Shown piece after piece: positions 34,026 through 42,965 of a stretch of 58,023 nt of DNA (position 1 is the first letter of the stretch; every line of letters starts with the position of its first letter). The position numbers and the translations under genes are program-made. The notes beneath the pieces are model-generated. The model was not told the DNA's origin, did no database searches, and was given only the letters and a program-made list of their open reading frames with translations. The DNA comes from LW40-45 sp048883105 (GTDB taxonomy: Archaea; Asgardarchaeota; Lokiarchaeia; Sigyniarchaeales; SOKP01), in contig JBHLQY010000004.1 of assembly GCA_048883105.1 (NCBI GenBank), forward strand, positions 1 to 58,023, in the 5' to 3' direction.

Positions 34026-34183
34026 GTTTTTCTTTTATTTTAGTAAGAATATCTCTATATTTTGGAAGTAATGAATTATATTTTTTAATTTTTTCTTTTG
34101 GTGTAATATTTTTTTATGTAAATCAATAATTATGTATATAGATTACTTCATTACAATCTTTTATTAATCTAGTACAAAAAAGC

Positions 34184-34192
34184 TTTAAATAT
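34184..34192 (+). promoter_or_regulatory. TATA box of the ROK kinase gene
   Basis: TTTAAATAT is centred about 27 nt before the ATG at 34215. Initiation would fall at or within a few bases of the start codon, so the mRNA is probably leaderless. No Shine-Dalgarno is present, consistent with this. Confidence 0.55.
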
Positions 34193-34214
34193 TTTTATAA
34201 AAATTCTACATTAG

Positions 34215-35237
34215 ATGACAGAAAATCAAACTCAAAAATATATAATAGGAGTGGACATCGGTGGAACTTGGATTCGTGTAGCAATTTGTACCCAGAATTT
34301 AAAAGAAGAGAATATCAAAACAAAAGTAATTAACACGCCAAAAGAAAGTAAGTTTTCAATTAGCAATTCAGTTTGCATATTGATTTCTGAGTTATTAAAA
34401 GAAAACAATACTAGTGAAGATCAAATATTAGGAATTGGACTTGCTTCAGCAGGACCTATAGACATGGAAACAGGTGAGGTTTTTAATAATGCCAATCTTG
34501 GATTTAGGGAAGTACCTTTAAAAAAACCGATTCAAGCCAAATTTCCCGATGTTCCTATATATCTAATTAACGACTGTAATGCGGCTGTGTTAGGAGTTCA
34601 TTATTTCGAAGCAAGTGAAGATGAGAAAGAAAATTTAGTGTATATAACAGTATCAACTGGGATAGGAGGAGGAGCAATTTGTAATGGACATTTATTATTG
34701 GGAAAGGACGGAAATGCTGCCGAAGTAGGTCATGGTTTAGTCGAGCCTAAGAGTAATTTTCAATGCAATTGTGGAGCATATGGTTGTTGGGAGGTTTACA
34801 GTTCAGGAACAGGAGTGATGAATAGGACTATAGATGCGATAAAGGAAGGCAACTTAAATGCTGATATTTTAATGAAGATCGTAGATCATGATACCTCAAA
34901 AATAACTGCTAAAGAGGTATTTCAAGCAGCAAGAGAAGGAGATGAACTTTCCAAAAAAATTGTAGATCAGTGTGTATTTTATATGAAAGTAGGTATCGGT
35001 CTGGTAAATAATTTTTATGATTGTACTTCAATTTATTTTGGAGGTGCTATGATGAAAGATAAGGAACAAATTTTACCACCTGTAATTGAACAATTTGAAA
35101 ATAATCCAATTATATTTACGATAAATAATCCACCCCAACTAAAAACAACAAGTTATAGAGATGATATTGGCCTTAGAGGTGCTCTAGCCTTAATTTATTA
35201 TAAAATAGAAAACAGTCCAATACTGGATATGTTATGA
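34215..35237 (+). CDS. ROK family sugar kinase (glucokinase-like)
   Basis: A 340-residue ATP-dependent sugar kinase. N-terminal phosphate motif VDIGGTWIRVAI, the substrate-site NDCNAAVLG, STGIGGGAICNG, EVGHG (glucose-contacting Glu/His), and the ROK zinc motif CNCGAYGCWEVYSSG. All catalytic elements are intact. Substrate could be glucose, N-acetylmannosamine or another hexose. It converges with a phosphohexomutase gene 16 bp away, and both could act on hexose phosphates. Confidence 0.92.
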   Translation: MTENQTQKYIIGVDIGGTWIRVAICTQNLKEENIKTKVINTPKESKFSISNSVCILISELLKENNTSEDQILGIGLASAGPIDMETGEVFNNANLGFREVPLKKPIQAKFPDVPIYLINDCNAAVLGVHYFEASEDEKENLVYITVSTGIGGGAICNGHLLLGKDGNAAEVGHGLVEPKSNFQCNCGAYGCWEVYSSGTGVMNRTIDAIKEGNLNADILMKIVDHDTSKITAKEVFQAAREGDELSKKIVDQCVFYMKVGIGLVNNFYDCTSIYFGGAMMKDKEQILPPVIEQFENNPIIFTINNPPQLKTTSYRDDIGLRGALALIYYKIENSPILDML

Positions 35238-35253
35238 TTCCTTTTTTTATTAA

Positions 35254-36687
35254 TTAATTTACCCTTGAAATTATAGATTTTACTCGTTCTGACGTCTTAG
35301 TTAAATTTTTTTTAGCTAAATTCTCGTTATTTGCCTCGCTAATTATTCGAATTATTGGTTCAGTATTTGATGGATGAATTAAAACAAACCAATTGCTTCC
35401 CTGACCAAATCTTAAATCCATATCAATTTGATTAACGTTCGCTCCATCGGTAATTAAATCTTTTCTTAATTGGTTTATAATTTTTTTCAGATTTTTATTT
35501 TCGGTATTAATATATTCTCTAAAGGCGTAAAATTTTGGAAGTTTAGAAACTAAATCTGAAATTTTTTCATTCGTTTTTACTAAAATTTCAACAATTTTCG
35601 CGGCAGCAAATATCCCATCTCGAGTGTTATTAAATTGAGGTATCATCACTCCACCGCAGGAGCCCTCTCCTCCAAAAATAACTGATGAAGAATCTTCTTT
35701 TTTTATTAAATTATCTATTTTTTCTGCTAAATATCGTTCGCCGATTGGTGTTCTAATAATCTGAGCATTATATTTATCGGCAAGCACTTCAAACATTAAG
35801 GAAGAAGCTAAATTTGTTATAAAAATTACTTTATTTCTAATCTGTTTATATTGTTTAAAAAATGAACTAGCAATTAAAGCCAAACCAATATCCTCTGGAT
35901 AATAAGTCCCATCATCACCAATAATTGCTAACCTGTCAGCATCGCTATCGTGAGCAAATCCAAGATCATATTTTCCTTCTCTTATTGTAGCAACTAAATC
36001 TTTCAAGTTTTTTTTGATAGGTTCTATTTCTCGTGGGAAATTATTATGTTCGTCTAATTTATTGTTAATTACCTTTACTTCACATCCTAAGCCTTCCAAT
36101 ATTTGAGGAGTCGCAAAATTACCTGTACCAGCACCTGTATCGACAACTACGCGTAAATTATTGTTTTTTCTAATAGATTCAAGTTTGAAATGAGTATATA
36201 AAGCATTAATATAATCGGGTATTGCGTTTTTTGTTATTATGGATTTAGAATAAGCTGATTCAGACGTTTTATATCTGTTAAATTTAATTTGACCTAATAA
36301 ATTTGATATTTCATCTAATTCCGAATTACTCAAAAAAGTTTTCATAGAAAGAAGTTTTAAGCCATTCCATTCAGGAGGATTGTGAGATCCTGTAATTATT
36401 ATTCCTCCCGGAATACTTAATTTTTTTTTAATATAAATTATAATTGGAGTAGGGCAAACACCAAGATTAATGACTTTATAATCAACTAAAACAAGTCCTT
36501 CTATTATTGCTTTTTCTATAACCTTACTACTTGGTCTCGTGTCGGTTCCTATTATAACTCTTTTATCATTACTATTAAGCCATAATCCATAAGTAATTGC
36601 TATTTTTTTGACAATATCAATATTTAAATTTTTGCCAAAAATTCCGCGAATTCCGCTTATAGTAATAATTAAATTACTCTCTTTCAT
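35254..36687 (-). CDS. Phosphoglucomutase/phosphomannomutase (phosphoglucosamine-mutase-like)
   Basis: A 477-residue alpha-D-phosphohexomutase of four domains: N-terminal SGIRGIFG, phosphoserine loop ITGSHNPPEWNGLK, metal loop FAHDSDADRLA, sugar-specificity loop GGEGSCGGV and C-terminal phosphate loop HPSNTEPIIRI. All four functional loops are intact. Archaeal members of this type interconvert glucose, mannose or glucosamine 1- and 6-phosphates. The EGSCGG sugar loop is closer to GlmM/ManB-like archaeal forms than to bacterial PGM. Start ATG. Confidence 0.92.
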   Translation of the reverse strand: MKESNLIITISGIRGIFGKNLNIDIVKKIAITYGLWLNSNDKRVIIGTDTRPSSKVIEKAIIEGLVLVDYKVINLGVCPTPIIIYIKKKLSIPGGIIITGSHNPPEWNGLKLLSMKTFLSNSELDEISNLLGQIKFNRYKTSESAYSKSIITKNAIPDYINALYTHFKLESIRKNNNLRVVVDTGAGTGNFATPQILEGLGCEVKVINNKLDEHNNFPREIEPIKKNLKDLVATIREGKYDLGFAHDSDADRLAIIGDDGTYYPEDIGLALIASSFFKQYKQIRNKVIFITNLASSLMFEVLADKYNAQIIRTPIGERYLAEKIDNLIKKEDSSSVIFGGEGSCGGVMIPQFNNTRDGIFAAAKIVEILVKTNEKISDLVSKLPKFYAFREYINTENKNLKKIINQLRKDLITDGANVNQIDMDLRFGQGSNWFVLIHPSNTEPIIRIISEANNENLAKKNLTKTSERVKSIISRVN

Positions 36688-36838
36688 TTTTATTGTATTA
36701 TATTTCTTTTTCCATAAAAATATATTCTAAAAACTAATAGAATTAATATGTGAGTCATTATTGTATAATTAGAGAAATAATTATTAAATGCGGTGGAGAA
36801 TACATAAATTTGAGACATTCTTGAAATATAAACTTTTT

Positions 36839-36845
36839 AAGGTGA
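36839..36845 (+). promoter_or_regulatory. Shine-Dalgarno AAGGTGA before an ATT start
   Basis: AAGGTGA with 7 nt between GGTG and ATT at 36852. It overlaps an in-frame TGA (36843-36845), so the coding frame cannot start further upstream. The arrangement is the same as before the coiled-coil paralogue at 39884. Confidence 0.75.
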
Positions 36846-36851
36846 GAGCAA

Positions 36852-37496
36852 ATTAAATTTGATTTTGAAGCAGCTATGATAAGACTTGAAGAACTTTTAA
36901 AATGTAGAGCTGAAGAGGATTTTCTACATGAGATAAAGTTAAAAATAGAAGACTTGGAACACCAACTATCTCGAAATATGACGGAGATACATACTATTAA
37001 AGAAAATGCCTTAACGACAGAAAATGGGTTAATACTTATTTTTGAGAAATTATCTTCCACAATAAGAAATTTAAATAGAACCATTTTAGATTTAAAGTCT
37101 AAAATGAAAAAAAGTGATAAAATATTTACTAAAGATAAAGATACACTTTACCCTTCAGTTGATGAATTAGCTAAATTGAGAAATATAATTACAGAAAAAG
37201 ATAAAGAAATAGAAAAACTTAACGCTGAAATAGAACAGAAAGACATTCAAATTGAGATAGATAAAAATGACTTAGATCACACAATTTTACAAAAGGATAA
37301 AGCTATCTTTAAAATTATGACTGATCTAGAAAAAAAAGTGATAGAAATAAATGCCCAAAAAGACAGAATTCATGAGCTTGAGGCAAAAAGTCTAGAAAAC
37401 CAAATTTCGCCAATTTTTATTAAAAAAATTAAAGAAGTGATGGCGTATAAAGGATTTATTACCGATAAAGAACTCGAAGAAATAATTGAGAAATAA
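36852..37496 (+). CDS. Coiled-coil protein A with conserved KGFIxDKELEE tail, ATT start
   Basis: A 214-residue, highly charged, almost entirely coiled-coil protein (heptads from ~20 to ~175) with no membrane segment. The last 25 residues form a separate short module, KKIKEVMAYKGFITDKELEE, nearly identical to that of the gene at 39884. The N-terminus (ATT then KFDFEAAMIRLEEL) matches the paralogue's (ATT then NIDWIKAKEKPEL). An ATG call at 36876 would omit this conserved start. The gene abuts the convergent GTPase-nuclease (41-bp gap). It is likely a scaffold or adaptor; the tail may bind a shared partner. No known family recognised. Confidence 0.65.
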   Translation: MKFDFEAAMIRLEELLKCRAEEDFLHEIKLKIEDLEHQLSRNMTEIHTIKENALTTENGLILIFEKLSSTIRNLNRTILDLKSKMKKSDKIFTKDKDTLYPSVDELAKLRNIITEKDKEIEKLNAEIEQKDIQIEIDKNDLDHTILQKDKAIFKIMTDLEKKVIEINAQKDRIHELEAKSLENQISPIFIKKIKEVMAYKGFITDKELEEIIEK

Positions 37497-37537
37497 AATA
37501 ATTAGATAATATTCTATTAATTTTTACAAGCTCTGGT

Positions 37538-39583
37538 TTAATAAGTTAAATTATCAATGTGTTCTTGTGTAGACTTTACTAGACATTTCATCGCATCTAT
37601 CATCTTAAATTGTAAATTTTCCCATTGTTCTTCGTCTTTCAACCCCCTCTCTTCAAATCTATATGTAATGCTTTGGAAGTTTATATCTTTATTGAAGTTC
37701 CACGCTAAATAACCTGAAAGATCGTAATAAATGCTCCCAAACATCTTATTTATTTCTTCTTTTTTGGATTCTAGCTCTTTGAATCTCTTTTGGTTGAGTT
37801 CTTGATTTGGGTGGTCAAAATACAACATTATGGCAGCTGAGTCCGGATTTATAACATAGACATATCTTATTCCTTTTTTTCCCGTTGGACTAAAAATCCA
37901 GGAACCTCTAAGTGGGGTAGTATTAGCGTGTTCAGGAAAGTTTGAATATATTTTTTCAATTAGTTTCTCCCAAAATTCGATTCTTTTTCTTTCTATGTAA
38001 TTCAATTTCGTGCTTGCGATTCTCATTCTTTTTAAGACTGGTGACGGACCACAAATTTTAATCAATAGTGGTGTTGGGGGTGAATTATCAATTTTGAAAA
38101 TTTCTATTTTACAAAGATAGAAATACACGTTATCAAGGCTATTTTCGTTTAACCAGGAAATCATAATTTCATGTTCCAGGAGTGGTTCTTCGCATATCCA
38201 GATTGCTTTTTTCGCATCATAATATGCAAGAGATTTAAGAATTTTTTCTAAATGTTCGGAATTTGTTTTCCCAAACTGAGTTTCTATTATGACTTTATTG
38301 CCGAATTTATCTTCTGCTAAAATATCTGTGGAGTAAACACTATCTTCGGTTTCTTGTTCAATTGGAATTAAAGAAATCTCTAAGGCTTCATTAAGATATT
38401 CAATATTCTTTTCAAGCCAAGGAGTAAATTTTTCTACATTATCCCACAATTCCGTGATAAGAACCTTTTCGTAATCGCCCAAATCTGCGATTTTTTCAGC
38501 CTTTTTTACTTCGATTTTACTATCAACTTTTTGATATAATACCGGAATTTTATCAGTTTTAATTTTTGAAACCTCAATGACCTCAAAATATTTTTTAATT
38601 AATTGTAGAGCAAGCATCTTAAACGCATCGTTTATATTTTCACCAGTTATAGCTGAGGTTTCAATGTACGATATTCCTAATTCTTTAGCTAGTTTTTCAC
38701 CTTCAGAAGTAGACACAACCCTAGTATTTATTAAATCATTTTTATTCCCTACTAGAATTAGTATGCAATGTGGTGCCGCTTCTTTTTTAATTTCAGCAAA
38801 CCAATTTTTTATATTATCGAAAGTATCCCGTCGAGTTATATCATAAATTAGCATTGCGGCTTCAGCATTTGAATAATAACGATGCCTTATTCGATTAAAC
38901 TGTGGTTGTCCTGCCAAATCCCAAATAACGAATCGAATTATGGAATCCAATCCATCAAATTTGCATTCTTTTTTAGTTATGGCAGTTCCAATTGTTGCCT
39001 TATAATCCGTACGAAAAATACCCTCTACAAACCGCTGTACCATACTCGTTTTTCCTACAGCACCATCACCCCCTAAGATTAATTTATATGCATAATCAGC
39101 AAAAGGAACGTTAAGTTTCTGAAGGGTATCGATTTTCCGCTGAAGATCTTGAACATTTCTATCAACTACTAGTTTAGGAATAACAGGACTTATAGGTTTT
39201 CCTTCAAAAATTCCAGCAACTTTTTCAGCAGCTAAATAAGCATACGGAAAGACTGGTTCGGCCATTGCTAAAGCATCTAATAAAGTTACAAAAATGGCAT
39301 CAGGTCCAGCTTCGCAAAAAATAAATCTATATTCAGCAGTATCAAAAGATCCAGCTCCAAATTTACCCAATGTAAAATTTTCTGCTATTTGTTTGAGGAT
39401 TAATCCCATGATTTCTCTAATATTGTCTACAAATTCGACTTCTATCTCTTTATCAGATGCCTTTGTTAAATATTCAATAACTTGCCCTTCCCGATCCAAA
39501 ATAAATGCTGCTGTGAAATCTTTACCGACTTCTTGTCTGTACCACTTAAGTAAAGCATTAAGCCTTTTTCTATCGAGAGCCAT
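37538..39583 (-). CDS. Roadblock - Rab-like GTPase - PD-(D/E)XK nuclease (DUF4268) fusion
   Basis: A 681-residue protein of three modules. Residues 1-~130: roadblock/LC7-like (LNALLKWYRQEVG, AAFILDREGQVIEY). Residues ~165-340: Ras/Rab-like GTPase with P-loop GGDGAVGKTS (171-180), switch-I T197 in KATIGT, WDLAGQ (221-226; Asp-Leu instead of Asp-Thr), NKND (280-283) and ETSA (308-311). Residues ~380-681: the DUF4268-type nuclease, opening FTPWLEKNIEYLNEAL, with D420 (YSTDILAED) and E434-x-Q436 (VIIETQFG) as the likely PD-(D/E)XK catalytic set, WLNE 477-480, then a second domain with RIEFWEKL and the C-terminal DUF4268 fold. All GTPase motifs and the nuclease core look intact. GTP state may gate DNA or RNA cleavage. 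Start ATG. Flanked by two paralogous coiled-coil genes. Confidence 0.85.
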   Translation of the reverse strand: MALDRKRLNALLKWYRQEVGKDFTAAFILDREGQVIEYLTKASDKEIEVEFVDNIREIMGLILKQIAENFTLGKFGAGSFDTAEYRFIFCEAGPDAIFVTLLDALAMAEPVFPYAYLAAEKVAGIFEGKPISPVIPKLVVDRNVQDLQRKIDTLQKLNVPFADYAYKLILGGDGAVGKTSMVQRFVEGIFRTDYKATIGTAITKKECKFDGLDSIIRFVIWDLAGQPQFNRIRHRYYSNAEAAMLIYDITRRDTFDNIKNWFAEIKKEAAPHCILILVGNKNDLINTRVVSTSEGEKLAKELGISYIETSAITGENINDAFKMLALQLIKKYFEVIEVSKIKTDKIPVLYQKVDSKIEVKKAEKIADLGDYEKVLITELWDNVEKFTPWLEKNIEYLNEALEISLIPIEQETEDSVYSTDILAEDKFGNKVIIETQFGKTNSEHLEKILKSLAYYDAKKAIWICEEPLLEHEIMISWLNENSLDNVYFYLCKIEIFKIDNSPPTPLLIKICGPSPVLKRMRIASTKLNYIERKRIEFWEKLIEKIYSNFPEHANTTPLRGSWIFSPTGKKGIRYVYVINPDSAAIMLYFDHPNQELNQKRFKELESKKEEINKMFGSIYYDLSGYLAWNFNKDINFQSITYRFEERGLKDEEQWENLQFKMIDAMKCLVKSTQEHIDNLTY

Positions 39584-39883
39584 TAGTTTCCAACCTTTAT
39601 TTTATTAAAATTTATGGTTTGAATATAAATTCATTACCATTTATTTAATAACATAATATGTTATCTGTTTATCAATATTTCCACATTTTTTTAGGAATTC
39701 ACACTATTAATTAATTACAATAAGTATAAAATTTAAGCCTTGAAATTGATTTGCTAAGATTAATTTTTTTTTAAAAATATAAAGATTCAAAAATAATATT
39801 TAATAAATCAACAATTAATAAGTTAGTCGTAATCTAGGATTTATTGTAATTTCTAATTTAATCATATTAGAAGGTGAAAAAAA
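39584..39883. other. 300-bp divergent intergenic region
   Basis: AT-rich spacer between the divergent fusion gene and coiled-coil gene B. TATA-like stretches occur (TTTAAAAATATAAAG near 39770-39784). The ribosome-binding site AAGGTGA of gene B is at its right end. No RNA gene or further reading frame recognised. Confidence 0.5.
39871..39877 (+). promoter_or_regulatory. Shine-Dalgarno AAGGTGA before an ATT start
   Basis: AAGGTGA with 7 nt between GGTG and the ATT at 39884, identical in sequence and spacing to the site at 36839. No in-frame ATG, GTG or TTG is near; the first TTG (39953) is 69 bp further on, inside the conserved coiled coil. Confidence 0.75.
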
Positions 39884-40654
39884 ATTAATATCGACTGGAT
39901 TAAAGCAAAAGAAAAACCCGAATTAAAACAAAAAATAGAAGGAAGAGTTTTATTGGAGTTTAGATCTAAAGTCAACGAGATGGCAAGAGAATTAGATCAA
40001 AATAAAAAAAAGCTAACTGAGACTAAAGCAAAATTGTCAGCTACAATTAAAAGTTTAAACGAGTTGAAAAATAAATTCTCTTCTCAGGAAAATGAAATTT
40101 CAGATTTAAAGAAAAAATTGAGAGGTTCTGAAACAAGGCTTTCTGAAAGGGATGTTAAATTAGATTCCTCGTTAGAAAAAACATCTAAATTAGAAGAAAC
40201 AATTGGAGAAAAGGATAAAGAAGTAGAAAAATTAGTTAATGAATTAAAAAAGAAATCTGAGGAGATTAATAGTCTCAAAGATGATTTTAAAAAGAAATCC
40301 GAGGAGATAGAAAATCTCGAATATGATTTACAAAAGAAATCCGAGGAGATTAAAAAATTCGAAGAAGGTTTCAAGAAAGAGATGGTGGACAAGCAAGGAG
40401 AAATAACTATTTTAAAAAATGAGTTAACAGAGAAAGGAGAACTATTAAAAGAGAAAGATAGAGAATTAGAAAGTCATAAAAGTAATTTGGATTCTAAAAT
40501 CAATCAATTAAATGAATTAAATAAGAAATTTGAAGCTTTAGATAACTTAACGGAGCCATCTAATTCAAAGTCAAATCTTTTAAAGGAAATTAAGAAAATA
40601 ATGGAATATAAAGGTTTTATCTCAGATAAAGAATTGGAAGAACTTTTGGAGTAA
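39884..40654 (+). CDS. Coiled-coil protein B with conserved KGFIxDKELEE tail, ATT start
   Basis: A 256-residue soluble coiled-coil protein, paralogous to gene A. The N-terminal NIDWIKAKEKPELKQKI is followed by uninterrupted heptads to ~220, including three exact 14-residue repeats (KKSEEIxxLxxDx) encoded by 42-bp DNA repeats. The C-terminal module LKEIKKIMEYKGFISDKELEE matches gene A almost residue for residue. Using the first conventional codon (TTG 39953) would remove 23 conserved residues. Its ATT start has the AAGGTGA ribosome-binding site. It is divergent from the roadblock-GTPase-nuclease fusion, which gene A also flanks. Likely an adaptor; partner inferred only from position. Confidence 0.65.
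   Translation: MNIDWIKAKEKPELKQKIEGRVLLEFRSKVNEMARELDQNKKKLTETKAKLSATIKSLNELKNKFSSQENEISDLKKKLRGSETRLSERDVKLDSSLEKTSKLEETIGEKDKEVEKLVNELKKKSEEINSLKDDFKKKSEEIENLEYDLQKKSEEIKKFEEGFKKEMVDKQGEITILKNELTEKGELLKEKDRELESHKSNLDSKINQLNELNKKFEALDNLTEPSNSKSNLLKEIKKIMEYKGFISDKELEELLE
40251..40376 (+). repeat. Three 42-bp repeats in coiled-coil gene B
   Basis: AGAAATC(T/C)GAGGAGAT recurs at 40251, 40293 and 40335, a period of 42 bp (14 codons, two heptads). The first seventeen bases of each copy are nearly identical even at silent positions, which indicates recent internal duplication and likely length variation between strains. Confidence 0.75.
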
Positions 40655-40787
40655 TTTCAAAAAAGAATTGAGCTTCTGATTACTTTTTCTTTTCTAAATC
40701 GAATTTCTATAAGTATAAAGGTTTATAAAAACTAAAAAAGGATAAATTAATTGTAGAATTTTTCATATGAAGGTGTGATTAAAAATA

Positions 40788-42962
40788 ATGTCTAAATCTA
40801 ATAAAAAAGTTAAATTAAGAGCTATTGCATTAGACACTGGCGGAACGATGACAGATAGCTTTATTATTGATGAAGAAGGAGTATTTACAGTAGGAAAAGC
40901 ACAAACAACTCCAGAAAATGAATCTGATGGAATTCTTAATTCTATAGCAGATTCTTTATATTATCGGGATACTACTCTTGATAAATCAGGCAAAACAGTA
41001 GAAGCATTAGTATATTCAGGTACAGCAATGTTAAATAGACTTTTAGAACGAGAAGGTAACAGTAATATTGGAGTGATTGTAAATGCCGGATTCGAAGATC
41101 TTCTAAGATTAGGTAGAGCACTTCAATGTTGGATCTGGCTTGATTATGGAGGTCGTTTACATGCTAGAGAACATGAACATCCTACACCACTTATACCAAG
41201 AAAACAAATAAAAGGTGTTCGTGGCAGAATCAACTTTTGGGGGGAAGAACTGATTCCACTTTACAAAGAAGATGTAAGAAGAGCTGTAGGAGAATTACTT
41301 GATAGGGGAGTTGATAGCATTTGCGTATGCTTGCTTTGTTCTTACATGAACTCAAAACATGAATTTCAGGTAGGATTGATCGCGAAAGAGGTAATGGAGG
41401 AGAAAGGCAGAGAAATTCCTGTTATTTTATCAAGTGACCATAATCCTGTAAGAGGGGAAACTCCAAGACTTAATGCACTCGTTATCGAACAGTATGCAGC
41501 CGAACCTTCAAGAGCACAGCTGATAAAAATCGCTGAAAGATTAAAAGAAAAAGGAGTATTAGCTCCCTTAAGAATTTTAACTTCCTATGGTGGGACAATT
41601 TCCCCTAAGTATAAATCACTTATAACAACTATGGTATCAGGTCCAATTGGTGGAATGATAGGAACTAAATTCATAGCCGAAAAATATGGGATCAAAAACT
41701 TGGTGTCTTCAGACGTAGGAGGGACAAGCTTCGATGTAGGTTTGGTAATGGAACGATATGTACCTACAAAATGGGAGAGTTCTATTGGAAGATTTATATT
41801 GAATATTCCTATGATTGCTTTAGACTCCATAGGCGCAGGTACAGGTATGTACGTAAGATATAATGACATTTCAGGTAGATTAGAATTCGGTCCTGAGAGT
41901 GCTGGTTATAAGATCGGAGTATGTAATGAGGAATCTGGCGTAGAAACGGTAACAATGACTGATTGCAGTTTAATATTGGGATATCTTAATCCTAATTATT
42001 TCCTCGGAGGAAAGATCTCATTAAATAAGGAACGAGCTTATAATTATATTGAAGAGCAACTCGCAGAACCCTTAAAAACAGACCCTTATGTTACTGCCAG
42101 AGGGTCTTTAGATTTAATAGAGATTAACATGAAAAATCATCTTAACGGTATGATTCAGGGCCTTGGATTCAGACCAGAAAATTACACTCTCATGTCTTTT
42201 GGAGGTGGAGGACCACTTCATGTGGCTGGATATTCTAGAGGATTAAATTTCCAAGAGATTTTAATACCAGAATGGAGTCCTGCTTTTTCAGCCTTTGGAT
42301 GCGCGTGTGCAGATCATTCCTACAGACACGAAAAAACAATGGATTTAATAATAACTGCTGATGGGGGAATGAATACTTTTGTAGCTTCTATGCTCAACTC
42401 CACATGGTCGGAATTAAAAGATAATATTGCCAAAGAGTTTGAGAATGAGGGAAGGAATCCTAGTGAAATGGAATTCAGAGCTTCCCTCCGATTACAGTAT
42501 CTTGGTATGTTTGACGACTTAGAGGTTCAAACACCCTCTGAAGAATTATCCATAGAATTCTTAGACGATTTGCAACGTTATGATTCAGCAGATCTGATTG
42601 AAATTACCAAAAGATATAACGATCTTTTTGAGCAAATATTCCGAAGAGGCACAAAAAGTCCCGAACTAGGATATCACATAACTAAAGCGATAGGGACGGG
42701 AGTGTTACCAGTTCCAAAACCTAAGTTACCAGAGCAAGAGTTAAGCGGAGAAAAGCCAGAAGATGATGCTTCTAAAGGGGATAGAGAGATCTTCTGGGAT
42801 AAGGATTGGCATAATGCTTCGCTCTGGGAAATGAGTCTGCTAAAACCCGGTAATGTGATAGATGGACCTGCTGTTATCGAAGCTCCGGCGACTACTCTAG
42901 TGGTTCCACCCGGTTTTCGAGTTAAACTTGATAAACATAGAATTTTCCATATGGAGGTGTAA
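40788..42962 (+). CDS. acxA: Acetone-carboxylase-type beta subunit / hydantoinase A (HyuA) family
   Basis: A 724-residue ATP-binding subunit of the hydantoinase/acetone carboxylase family. N-terminal phosphate loop ALDTGGTMTDSFI, second ASKHA-type motif SSDVGGTSFDVGLVME, and SFGGGGPLHVAGYSRGL are intact. With the HyuB-like and small zinc subunits downstream (gaps of 3 and 0 bp) it forms the three-subunit set of acetone or acetophenone carboxylases, where this subunit phosphorylates the substrate enolate or bicarbonate. The presence of the small third subunit argues against a plain hydantoinase or 5-oxoprolinase. Actual substrate is unknown. It leads the cluster and has a Shine-Dalgarno upstream. 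Confidence 0.85.
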   Translation: MSKSNKKVKLRAIALDTGGTMTDSFIIDEEGVFTVGKAQTTPENESDGILNSIADSLYYRDTTLDKSGKTVEALVYSGTAMLNRLLEREGNSNIGVIVNAGFEDLLRLGRALQCWIWLDYGGRLHAREHEHPTPLIPRKQIKGVRGRINFWGEELIPLYKEDVRRAVGELLDRGVDSICVCLLCSYMNSKHEFQVGLIAKEVMEEKGREIPVILSSDHNPVRGETPRLNALVIEQYAAEPSRAQLIKIAERLKEKGVLAPLRILTSYGGTISPKYKSLITTMVSGPIGGMIGTKFIAEKYGIKNLVSSDVGGTSFDVGLVMERYVPTKWESSIGRFILNIPMIALDSIGAGTGMYVRYNDISGRLEFGPESAGYKIGVCNEESGVETVTMTDCSLILGYLNPNYFLGGKISLNKERAYNYIEEQLAEPLKTDPYVTARGSLDLIEINMKNHLNGMIQGLGFRPENYTLMSFGGGGPLHVAGYSRGLNFQEILIPEWSPAFSAFGCACADHSYRHEKTMDLIITADGGMNTFVASMLNSTWSELKDNIAKEFENEGRNPSEMEFRASLRLQYLGMFDDLEVQTPSEELSIEFLDDLQRYDSADLIEITKRYNDLFEQIFRRGTKSPELGYHITKAIGTGVLPVPKPKLPEQELSGEKPEDDASKGDREIFWDKDWHNASLWEMSLLKPGNVIDGPAVIEAPATTLVVPPGFRVKLDKHRIFHMEV

Positions 42963-42965
42963 ACA

